Shown piece after piece: positions 1 through 6,197 of a stretch of DNA of 7,381 nucleotides. Source of the DNA: Methanobacteriota archaeon (GTDB taxonomy: Archaea > Thermoplasmatota > Thermoplasmata > UBA10834); NCBI GenBank assembly GCA_011391345.1, contig JAABQR010000141.1, positions 1-7,381 of the forward strand. Direction: 5' to 3'. The translations under genes were made by a program, and so were the position numbers. Numbering within the stretch: position 1 is the first letter of the stretch; each line of letters starts with the position of its first letter. The notes below the pieces were generated by a model. The model saw only the letters and a list, made by a program, of their open reading frames with translations. It searched no databases and had not been told where the DNA came from.

Positions 1-1079
1 ATTGTCTCGGGGTTCTCGTTCGGAGTCACCAGGAACAGGCCGGTGCGGTCCCCGGTGAACTTGCCAGGCTCGAACTGTGAGGCGAAGGGAGCCACATGAC
101 GCATGAACGTCGGTGTCTCGGTCACGATCAGTTTCTCTCCGTCCGGGACGGTGACCAAGTCCATCTTGAGCAGGAAGTCCTTCGACCTCTGGATGTCATT
201 CCTGTAACAAGCGAGGACCGCATCGTAATCGGCGGGATGCATTGATTTCATGAGCTCCAGCGCCTCTTCGACCGATCCGGAACGGACGATATTCCTCGCT
301 ACGGATGCCATATCGGTCCGGGTCTTCCTATAGTGGACCTCGCTGATCCTGACGGCTTCATCGGGGGATATGTCGAACCCTTTGAGCCTCATGTACTCCT
401 CGAAAGCCTCGGCTGACATGTGCGTCGGGGAAGTCGCCGCGGGAAGCACTTCCTTCTCAAGCCAGAGGTTGTACTCCGCCAGTGCGGACTTCGCGGTCGC
501 GATGTTCGACGAGAGCCTCATGGTCCTTTCGGTCCTGCCCATCATGTCCATTGCGTGGATCTCGATGGTGTCGAGGAACTTGCCCAGTTCCTTCCCCGTC
601 TCCAGGGCGATCTCGTTCCATAATCTGCACGGAGAGACGAGCGAGCCCTTGGAACGTTCGAGATACTGCGGGACCTTCTCCAGTCTGGAAGTGATCGCAT
701 CGAGCCTCTTCTCGAGAGGGTCGTCGTCCCTTGTGAACAGGAAGAAGAGGGCGCTTCCGAGGTCGTCGGCAGCCACAGCCATCCTTTCGTGCAACCTCAG
801 TCGCTCAATCTCGAACGTCCTCAGCTCAAGGATGTGGATCGCGAGGTCCCTATCGATGAGCTCGTCTTCGGTCAGATGATTGTCAGGGAACTCCTTGAGC
901 CTCCTCAGGAAGTCCTTCATCCGGTTCGTTTGATGAGCGTACGCCTCCGGTGAGATGTCCTTCAAACAGCTGTCGTACTTGCGCCATCCGAGCTTAGTGG
1001 CATGCGTTGGGTCCCAACTGAGGACTTCGTCTAGGATGTCTTCTGTCAGCTGTAGGAAGAGGTTGTTTGCTGACGTGGT
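1..1079 (-). CDS. DUF885-family predicted metallopeptidase, N-terminal part (partial)
   Basis: An uninterrupted minus-strand frame runs from just after a TGA at 1082-1080 to the left edge, about 359 codons. Near its start it has the N-terminal hallmark of DUF885 proteins, WDPTHATKLGWRKYD followed by SPEA (about 1017-943). Further on come the charged helical region with DDDPLEKRLDAITSRLEKVP (about 733-674) and the ETPTFMRHVAPF and GLFLVTP stretches close to the edge (about 119-17). Members are usually about 550-600 residues, and their HExxH-type zinc motif lies in the C-terminal half, so the catalytic motif would be outside this window and cannot be checked. The family is predicted to be a zinc peptidase; substrate unknown. 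The start is unresolved: no ATG or GTG occurs in frame before the conserved motif. The first in-frame ATG is at 920 and a TTG at 965, both after the motif; a CTG lies at 1049. An out-of-frame GTG at 1083 suggests a one-base frameshift or assembly error. Family assignment is firm, the 5' end is not. Confidence 0.85.
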
Positions 1080-1100
1080 TCACACGAATGACTCGCTGCG

Positions 1101-1118
1101 TTATAAATGCTTATATAA
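1101..1118 (-). promoter_or_regulatory. Tandem TATA-like boxes upstream of the DUF885 gene
   Basis: Read on the minus strand, TTATATAA (1118-1111) is followed by TTTATAA (1107-1101). Both resemble the archaeal TATA box. Transcription about 25-30 nt downstream would start near 1090-1075, right where the DUF885 frame opens. The 18-bp element is an imperfect palindrome (14 of 18 positions match their reverse complement), so it could also fire rightward, but that would give the permease a leader of more than 100 nt. The permease has its own closer TATA-like element. Confidence 0.5.
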
Positions 1119-1215
1119 TGCCGTTTAGGGCCAGTATCCCTCCGAGGTCGCGCGCATCTCTGCCCTCTCCCCCTGGCCCTCGTCTCAAGAAGTTGAAGAC
1201 CCAATCCTGCAAAGT

Positions 1216-1221
1216 CTTATA
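1216..1221 (+). promoter_or_regulatory. TATA-like box of the permease gene
   Basis: CTTATA starts 34 nt before the ATG at 1250, the spacing expected for a leaderless archaeal transcript. No Shine-Dalgarno sequence is seen between this element and the ATG. This supports 1250 as the true start rather than the upstream in-frame ATG at 1067. Confidence 0.5.
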
Positions 1222-1249
1222 CCTTGCCTGCCTAATCCCAAGAACCCAG

Positions 1250-3541
1250 ATGTCGAACACCAGTGGTCAATCTGTCACTGTCACACTTCGACGTGACCTG
1301 GGCCTTTTCGACGTGACGATGATAGGTGTAGGTGCCATGATTGGCACCAGCATCTTCGTCCTGATAGGCGTCACGACGAGGGAGGTCGGGGCAGCGGTCA
1401 TGCTCGTGTTCGTACTGAACGCCCTCGTCACGGTGTTCACCGCGGGCACGTACGCAGAACTGGGGTCGACGTTCCCTGAGGCAGGGGGCGGGTATCTCTG
1501 GGCCAAGAAGGGCCTGAGGCATCCAGCTGCGTTCATGTCCGGATGGATGTCATGGTTCGGGCACACCGTTGCGTGCAGCTACTACGGCCTTGGACTGGGC
1601 TACGCAGTAGTGGCCTTTGCTGGATACTTCGACGTCGACCTGTTCGGCATGAGTGACGAGACGATAGTCAAGCTGTTCGCGGCCGGGGCGATCATATTCT
1701 TCTTGGGCGTGAACTACGCCGGAGTCGGTGCCACCGGCAAGGCCGGTTCGATGATCACGCTCATCCAGATACTGATCCTGACCTTCTTCATCGCGTTCGC
1801 GGTGCTGTATGCTCTCGATGCGAAGGGCGTCCAGATCATGGACAACTTTACCCCCATCTTTCCAGAGGATAAGAACATGACAGACGTGTTCATGGTGATG
1901 GGATTCACGATCATCACGTTCGAGGGGTATGAGATCATTGTGCAGTGCGGGGAGGAGGTCAAGAACCCGAAGAAGAACATCCCGCGAGCTATATTCCTCT
2001 CGGTGCTCGTGGCAGCCATCCTCTATCTGAGCGTCGCATTCGCCTGTCTGGCGAACTTCACGCCGGAGTGGATCGGCAACGAGGGCGAGAACGCGGTCAC
2101 CTCCGTATCCCAGCATGTCATCCCATACTTCGGCGCGCCGCTCGTCATCCTCGGAGCAGTGCTGTCCGCTATGGCCGCCCTGAACGCCACGGTGTTCTCG
2201 TCGTCCCGGGTCAGCTTCGCCATGGGCCGGGACAAATCCCTCCCGAAGCTGTTCGGTTCCATCCACAGAAGGAGGCGGGTCCCGCACAACGCCATAATGA
2301 TCACCGGCTTGATCATGCTCTTCATGGCTGTCTTCTTCCCGCTCGAGGTGGTGGTGGCGTCGACGTCGATCATGTTCCTTCTCCTGTTCACGCTCGCCAA
2401 CGCGGCCTCGATAACGCTTAGGCGGAGGCTCACTAAGTTGGACATCGGCTTCAAGACGCCGTTCTTCCCGCTATTCCCCGTAGCGGGCATCGTCTGCAGC
2501 ATCATCGTCGCAGGATACCTCTACCTCTTCATGCCGGTGGCGTGGTATATCACGGCAATCTGGATAGCCGTCGGGCTTGCTCTGTCCGCCTTCGCGAGAC
2601 CCTCTGAGGAGTACCAGTCTATCGTCGAGAGGAGGAGAGTGCCTCAGAAGCCCCTCCCGAAGGAGAAGATCGAGAGGTACAGGGTGTTCCTCGCGCTCGG
2701 CGACCTGGGGGACCTGAGGCTCGTCGAGACCGCAGGCATAATCGCCAGATACTTCAAGGGCGAGCTGACCGTGAACAATGTCGTCGAGGTGCCAAGGGCG
2801 ATGCCCTTGGAGGCCATTAGCCGGGACTACGTTGACGAGATCGCCCAGGGTCTGAAGAAAGCGATCAAGGTGACCCCGTCCACGGTGGATGTGCGGCCTG
2901 TGGTCTCCGTGTCGTATTACGTTCCAGGCGCGATACTGGATCAGATCAAGCACGAGGCTGCCAACCTGCTCGTTCTTGGATGGAAGGGCACCAAGAGGCG
3001 CGGTAGGACCATCCTGGGGAGGAACCTGGACGAGGTCGTCAGGCGGGCCCCGTGCGATGTCGCAATCATCAAGACCAAGAGGTTGAGCAAGAACATCGAG
3101 AGGATCCTGGTGGTGTCGGGCAGGTACTTCGAGACGAGGAAGGCCCTCCTGCTGGCCCTCCCGATAGCGAAGGAATACGGCGCCTCGATCGAGATTCTGG
3201 CGGTCATCACGGACGACCGGCAGGTCGCCCTCGCGAAGGGCAACGCGGAGCGGCTGAGCAAGATGTGCACGAAGGTCAATGTCGCGCACAGGGTCCACTA
3301 CCTGAGGTCCAAGTCGCTCGTGAGTGCCGTGCAGCAGGAGATTCATAAGTCCGATCTCCTCGTCATGGGCACGGGTGCTCAGACAGCGATCGAGAGGACG
3401 CTGTTCGGCGCATCCTACGACCGGATACTGAGGACCGCGGACGTGCCCGTCCTGGTCCTGAAGACCACCAACGTCGGCAAGACCGGGCAGCCAGGAAGCG
3501 TCGCGTTCCCACAGTTCATGCCGCCCGGCAGAACGACCTAG
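1250..3541 (+). CDS. APC-superfamily amino acid permease with two C-terminal Usp domains
   Basis: This is a 763-residue predicted inner-membrane transporter. Residues about 12-449 form the amino acid/polyamine/organocation (APC) permease core with about 12 hydrophobic segments. It includes the TM1 glycine motif GVGAMIGTSIF (26-36) and the TM6 motif FEGYE (224-228), both at substrate-binding positions in this fold. A basic linker (about 450-475) leads to two cytoplasmic universal-stress-protein (UspA) domains, about 476-608 and 616-738. Their nucleotide loops are degenerate: the first has GWKG then, after nine residues, GR (577-591) where G-S/T is usual; the second has GTGA then, after nine residues, GA (707-721). 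The permease-plus-Usp architecture is known in archaeal and bacterial amino acid transporters, including haloarchaeal cationic transporters, where the soluble part is thought to regulate transport. The substrate cannot be read from sequence. The start at 1250 is preferred because the APC core begins 12 residues later, the 61 extra residues from 1067 look unrelated, and a TATA-like box fits. Its stop overlaps that of the convergent Nudix gene. Confidence 0.92.
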   Translation: MSNTSGQSVTVTLRRDLGLFDVTMIGVGAMIGTSIFVLIGVTTREVGAAVMLVFVLNALVTVFTAGTYAELGSTFPEAGGGYLWAKKGLRHPAAFMSGWMSWFGHTVACSYYGLGLGYAVVAFAGYFDVDLFGMSDETIVKLFAAGAIIFFLGVNYAGVGATGKAGSMITLIQILILTFFIAFAVLYALDAKGVQIMDNFTPIFPEDKNMTDVFMVMGFTIITFEGYEIIVQCGEEVKNPKKNIPRAIFLSVLVAAILYLSVAFACLANFTPEWIGNEGENAVTSVSQHVIPYFGAPLVILGAVLSAMAALNATVFSSSRVSFAMGRDKSLPKLFGSIHRRRRVPHNAIMITGLIMLFMAVFFPLEVVVASTSIMFLLLFTLANAASITLRRRLTKLDIGFKTPFFPLFPVAGIVCSIIVAGYLYLFMPVAWYITAIWIAVGLALSAFARPSEEYQSIVERRRVPQKPLPKEKIERYRVFLALGDLGDLRLVETAGIIARYFKGELTVNNVVEVPRAMPLEAISRDYVDEIAQGLKKAIKVTPSTVDVRPVVSVSYYVPGAILDQIKHEAANLLVLGWKGTKRRGRTILGRNLDEVVRRAPCDVAIIKTKRLSKNIERILVVSGRYFETRKALLLALPIAKEYGASIEILAVITDDRQVALAKGNAERLSKMCTKVNVAHRVHYLRSKSLVSAVQQEIHKSDLLVMGTGAQTAIERTLFGASYDRILRTADVPVLVLKTTNVGKTGQPGSVAFPQFMPPGRTT

Positions 3542-3993
3542 GCGATCGAGCTTCCGAAGAGCTCCTCCAGCGCCTTCCGCGCCGTCTTCGTGAGGTCCAT
3601 CGTCTTTGCCTCATCAAAAGTGACCCACTTGATGTCGGTGACCTCGTCGCATGTCCGCTCCTTGCCCCCGATGGGTTTCGAGAGGAAGTCGACGAGCACA
3701 TAATGGTACTTGACCCTCCTTGCATCGTCCAGGTCGATCATGTCGAAGACGTTGATCAGCTCCAGTATCTCCACCTGGATGCCGGTCTCTTCCTCGGTCT
3801 CCCTCATCGCGGCCTCGGACAGCTTCTCCCCGACCTCAACGAGCCCTCCGGGGATGCTCCATTTGCCAGCTCCAGGGTCGAACGCACGCCTAACGAGGAG
3901 TATCTTGCCGTTCTTGATGGTCACAGTGCCAACGCCCACGAGCGGTATCTCTGGATACTCCCGCTTCGGTCCCTTCATCTCGTCACCTGTCAT
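3538..3993 (-). CDS. Nudix hydrolase (MutT/ADP-ribose pyrophosphatase-like)
   Basis: This 151-residue single-domain protein carries a complete Nudix box at residues 50-72. G50, E56, R64, E65, E68, E69 and G71 all fit GX5EX7REUXEEXGU; only the U at position 66 is threonine rather than aliphatic. WSIPGG directly precedes the box, as is typical. Family members hydrolyse a nucleoside diphosphate linked to another group, using metal bound by the box glutamates; likely cytoplasmic. Substrate (ADP-ribose, a damaged nucleotide, or other) cannot be assigned, and I see no proline about 16 residues after the box, a marker of many ADP-ribose pyrophosphatases. The start at 3993 is chosen over 4047 because a GGGAGG lies 7 nt upstream and it begins one base after the M28 stop codon; the ATG at 3978 is the main alternative. 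It is the downstream gene of the M28-Nudix operon. Its TAG stop overlaps the stop of the convergent permease. Confidence 0.92.
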   Translation of the reverse strand: MTGDEMKGPKREYPEIPLVGVGTVTIKNGKILLVRRAFDPGAGKWSIPGGLVEVGEKLSEAAMRETEEETGIQVEILELINVFDMIDLDDARRVKYHYVLVDFLSKPIGGKERTCDEVTDIKWVTFDEAKTMDLTKTARKALEELFGSSIA

Positions 3994-3994
3994 C

Positions 3995-5104
3995 TCATGG
4001 CCTCCCTCGCCCTCTGCGAATGTGAATGAATAGTACCACCGAGACAATGGCCGCCGACATTATAGCTGTCCCGAAAATCAGCACCATGTGGCCGTCGCCG
4101 TCATCGACCAGTAGCAAGCCTCCCAGGAGCGCTTCCGTGACAGCCTCGAGCTGCCTGGGGGAGAGCCTGTCGACGGTGTCGTATGATGTATGATAGCTCG
4201 GGTTCACTGGGATGAGCTGGTCGTCCAGCTCCTCGATGACTAGCATGCTCGGCATCCCCTGGTCCCAGAACGAATAGTGGTCGCTGTATGCGATGGTGGG
4301 GTCCACGAGCACTTCGAGGTCAAGGTCCGTCCCGAACTTGTCCACAGCTCTCGAGGTCGAGTCCGCGAGCGCGTATCCGTCGTCGTTGACGACCAGCACG
4401 GCTTTGTTGGCGTCACCATCGCGGTACCCGATCATGTCGAGAATCGCCGTGCCTGAGTAGACGTGCCCCAGCGAGGCCTCCTGGGCTACGAAGTGCTGGC
4501 TACCTCTGCAGCCTCCAGTGTTGTCGTACCCGTACTCTTCCGCACCGAACATGACGAACTTGACAGTCGCTGGAAAGCCCGATGATTTCAGGACCCTGGC
4601 CATCTCGAGCACGGCGGCGACCCCGGACGCGTCGTCGTCAGCCCCCGGGGCGGTCAGGTTCTCTGCCGACGAGAGGCTGGAGACCCCCATGTTCTCAGAA
4701 TCGTAGTGGGCGCCGAAGAGATACATGTCTGCCTCTCCGTCGCTCCCCTGAAGCGTGGCCACCACGTTCGCGACCCGGGTATCCTCGACCATGAAGTACT
4801 GGTACTCTACTGGCATGCCGATCTCCTCGAAAGCTTCGTACAGGAATTCGGCCGCCTGTCGAGACGATTCAAGGTGGAACTCCCTCGACCCGAAGTCCTG
4901 AAGCGCCTCGATGGTCCCCATCATCCGGTCAATGTCGATAGATGCCACGAGCACGTCATCATCGGTCTCGGCGATGGAGCTGGCCATTGCCGTTCCGGGT
5001 GCGCATGATAGGATACTCGATAATGAAAGCGCGACTAGAGCGGTCCAGGCTGCAGACCACATCCCCGTGGACGCATGCCACTCCTGAGAAGTTTCCCTCG
5101 ACAT
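3995..5104 (-). CDS. Exported, C-terminally membrane-anchored M28 zinc aminopeptidase
   Basis: This 369-residue M28-family peptidase is predicted to release N-terminal amino acids using two zinc ions. The full ligand set is present: H133 (in HYD), D157 (in GADDDASG), E190 (in GAEEYG), D223 (in LDMIGY) and H276 (in YSDHYSFW), with E189 as the general base. It should be active. Residues about 15-38 are hydrophobic and followed by TAMASS, consistent with a signal peptide. Cys34 in the sequence ILSC resembles a lipobox, an alternative lipid anchor. Residues about 340-361 form a second hydrophobic segment followed by a basic RRGRGRP tail, which fits a C-terminal anchor with the catalytic domain outside the cell. 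The start at 5104 is chosen because it lies about 30 nt from a TATA box; a start at 5194 would run across that promoter and add 30 unrelated residues, and an internal ATG at 5062 is also possible. It heads an operon with the Nudix gene. Likely role: trimming external peptides for uptake. Confidence 0.92.
   Translation of the reverse strand: MSRETSQEWHASTGMWSAAWTALVALSLSSILSCAPGTAMASSIAETDDDVLVASIDIDRMMGTIEALQDFGSREFHLESSRQAAEFLYEAFEEIGMPVEYQYFMVEDTRVANVVATLQGSDGEADMYLFGAHYDSENMGVSSLSSAENLTAPGADDDASGVAAVLEMARVLKSSGFPATVKFVMFGAEEYGYDNTGGCRGSQHFVAQEASLGHVYSGTAILDMIGYRDGDANKAVLVVNDDGYALADSTSRAVDKFGTDLDLEVLVDPTIAYSDHYSFWDQGMPSMLVIEELDDQLIPVNPSYHTSYDTVDRLSPRQLEAVTEALLGGLLLVDDGDGHMVLIFGTAIMSAAIVSVVLFIHIRRGRGRP
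4001..4006 (-). promoter_or_regulatory. Shine-Dalgarno sequence of the Nudix gene
   Basis: GGGAGG on the minus strand lies inside the last codons of the M28 gene, with 7 nt between it and the ATG at 3993. It decides the Nudix start and suggests translation linked to that of the upstream M28 gene, which stops one base before this ATG. Confidence 0.7.
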
Positions 5105-5128
5105 CACGGGATACCCTGAGAGGTCAAC

Positions 5129-5136
5129 AATATAAA
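5129..5136. promoter_or_regulatory. Shared bidirectional TATA box, M28 and SprT-like genes
   Basis: AATATAAA on the plus strand reads TTTATATT on the minus strand, a good archaeal TATA box. It sits at the centre of the 55-bp gap between the M28 start (5104) and the SprT-like start (5160), about 27-28 nt from each. No other AT-rich element occurs in the gap and neither gene has a clear Shine-Dalgarno sequence. The arrangement predicts two leaderless transcripts fired in opposite directions from one TATA element. Confidence 0.6.
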
Positions 5137-5159
5137 GTCGATTTCGCCATACTCGACGC

Positions 5160-5867
5160 GTGGACCTCGAAGGTGTCTTCAGGCAAGTGGGCAAGCAACT
5201 CTCGGCCAGCAGGGTGTCAGCGGAGTATCATCCATACAGCGAGCTGAAGCATACCTGGCGGCAGAGACAGAGTACGATCTCGTTCAGGATAAGCGATTAC
5301 ATGGACCTTGCCCCCGAGGATGTCACCGAGGCCCTGGCGTGGTACCTCCTCTGCCGCGCGTACAGGAAGAGGTGCCCCGATGGCATGGCTGAGCGGTATC
5401 TGGACTACGCGCGGTCGAGGGCTCTGTGGGAACCGAAGAAGAAGACCTACATGACCCGGGCCAGGAACTTGTCCTTCAGACCCGTGGGGTCGGCCCGGGA
5501 CCTAGGCACCGTCTTCGACTACGTCAACTCGTGCTACTTCGAGGGCTCGATAAGACGTCCGGACCTTGCATGGGCTAAGGAGTCCCCGTCCGCCAGGCTG
5601 GGATTCTACTTCGAGCCCCTGGATATCATGGCAGCCAACCGTGCGCTCGACTCGGAGAAGGTGCCCAGGTATGTACTCGAGTTCGTTGTGTACCACGAAC
5701 TGTTACATGGCGTGCTTGGCGCGAAGGGCACCCCGACCCGCAGGGTGCATCACACGAAGGAATTCAGGGACATGGAGCGGCGGTTCTCCATGTACTCCGA
5801 GGCCGAGGCATGGTTGACAAGACTGGCAAGACAGAAGCGTGTCAGGACGAGTGTCCCCCAGGTGTAA
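5160..5867 (+). CDS. SprT-like zinc metalloprotease
   Basis: This 235-residue predicted soluble protein has a SprT-like metallopeptidase domain at about 113-225. The order is VFDYVNSCYFEGS (118-130, the family FD-N-YF motif), a W/R-containing strand ending LGFYF (147-151), then HELLH (179-183) and a downstream histidine pair at 197-198 within HHTKEF. H179, H183 and H198 are the likely zinc ligands and E180 the catalytic base. Related SprT/Spartan proteins degrade proteins, including DNA-protein crosslinks in eukaryotes; YgjP-like proteins share the same fold, so the exact role here is open. There is no C-terminal zinc finger or obvious DNA-binding tail. Residues 1-110 are a helical, basic region I do not recognise. 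There is no signal peptide, so it should be cytoplasmic. The start is GTG at 5160, placed about 29 nt after the start of the shared TATA box and with no Shine-Dalgarno sequence. It is divergent from M28 and alone in its transcript. Confidence 0.82.
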   Translation: MDLEGVFRQVGKQLSASRVSAEYHPYSELKHTWRQRQSTISFRISDYMDLAPEDVTEALAWYLLCRAYRKRCPDGMAERYLDYARSRALWEPKKKTYMTRARNLSFRPVGSARDLGTVFDYVNSCYFEGSIRRPDLAWAKESPSARLGFYFEPLDIMAANRALDSEKVPRYVLEFVVYHELLHGVLGAKGTPTRRVHHTKEFRDMERRFSMYSEAEAWLTRLARQKRVRTSVPQV

Positions 5868-6170
5868 CAGTGCGGTTCATTGCATGCTCAAGCACTCTCG
5901 CCGCCCTGACCCTCCTGGGGGGTTTTGTCGCACGCCAAGTTGTCCCCTACACATGCTTCGGTGTCTCACCGGTGGTTCATAGAGGGACCCATTTGTGGCG
6001 CACTGTCGCCTGGTGTCGGAACACTGCATCATCGGGTCCGCAGCATTTTGTTTCCAGGCATCCTTGAGCTAGCGGGCTCCTGGGATATATCGGTTTCCCC
6101 CTTCCGAGGGCAGTCCTCATCCCACTGGCGCGAACCTGCTGGCACCTCCGGATATGCCCCTGGAATCATT

Positions 6171-6177
6171 TTTATAG
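6171..6177 (+). promoter_or_regulatory. TATA box of the DUF72 gene
   Basis: TTTATAG, preceded by further T residues, starts 27 nt before the ATG at 6198. Spacing fits a leaderless transcript. It is the left arm of an inverted repeat extending to 6195. Confidence 0.6.
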
Positions 6178-6195
6178 CCTGAAGGCATCTATAAA
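6171..6195. repeat. Inverted repeat overlapping the DUF72 promoter
   Basis: TTTATAG (6171-6177) and CTATAAA (6189-6195) are perfect 7-bp inverted arms. Between them lies a smaller GCC-TGAA-GGC inverted repeat (6177-6186). The element covers the TATA box and ends 2 nt before the start codon. It could be a bidirectional TATA pair or an operator; the sequence alone does not decide. Confidence 0.55.
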
Positions 6196-6197
6196 CG

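Larger units (their letters stand above)
5868..6197. other. 330-bp gap without a convincing gene
   Basis: Frames here lack family motifs and are less GC-rich at third positions than the flanking genes. I found no tRNA-like T-arm. T-rich stretches at 5923-5926 and 6046-6053 could help end transcription of the SprT-like gene, but neither follows a convincing hairpin. GATATAT at 6084-6090 is a possible distal TATA box. A TATA inverted repeat lies at 6171-6195. On the minus strand a 46-codon frame (6169-6029) starts 26 nt from the outward-facing half of that repeat; it has no recognisable similarity. Confidence 0.6.

Noticed and set aside
370..879. Plus-strand 169-codon open frame
   Set aside because: It lies antisense to the DUF885 frame, which has clear family motifs. 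The plus-strand translation is a serine-rich shadow with no recognisable domain.
1067..1249. Upstream in-frame extension of the permease (61 extra residues from the ATG at 1067)
   Set aside because: The extension is proline- and arginine-rich, unlike APC N-termini, and runs across the divergent promoter region and the permease's own TATA-like box. The ATG at 1250 is 12 residues before the conserved core.
1550..2287. Minus-strand 245-codon open frame inside the permease
   Set aside because: A low-complexity, charged translation caused by GC-rich codon structure. The sense strand encodes unmistakable APC transmembrane segments.
2471..3346. Minus-strand 291-codon open frame opposite the Usp domains
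   Set aside because: Same kind of antisense shadow, rich in Arg, Asp and His with no motifs, while the plus strand encodes two Usp domains.
5105..5194. Upstream in-frame extension of the M28 gene to 5194
   Set aside because: It would cross the shared TATA box and overlap the SprT-like coding start, and it adds a basic stretch before an otherwise complete signal-like segment.
5911..5926. Possible intrinsic terminator after the SprT-like gene (C-rich then G-run then TTTT)
   Set aside because: The complementary C and G runs are separated by only about two bases, too short for a hairpin loop, and the T-run is only four long.
6105..6170. Possible tRNA on the minus strand, from a GGTTCGCGCC string resembling a T-arm
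   Set aside because: The bases flanking the loop do not pair into a 5-bp stem and no acceptor, D or anticodon stems could be formed around it.
5925..6182. Plus-strand 85-codon open frame in the gap before DUF72
   Set aside because: No recognisable motifs, no TATA-to-start spacing and no Shine-Dalgarno sequence, and it overlaps the DUF72 promoter.
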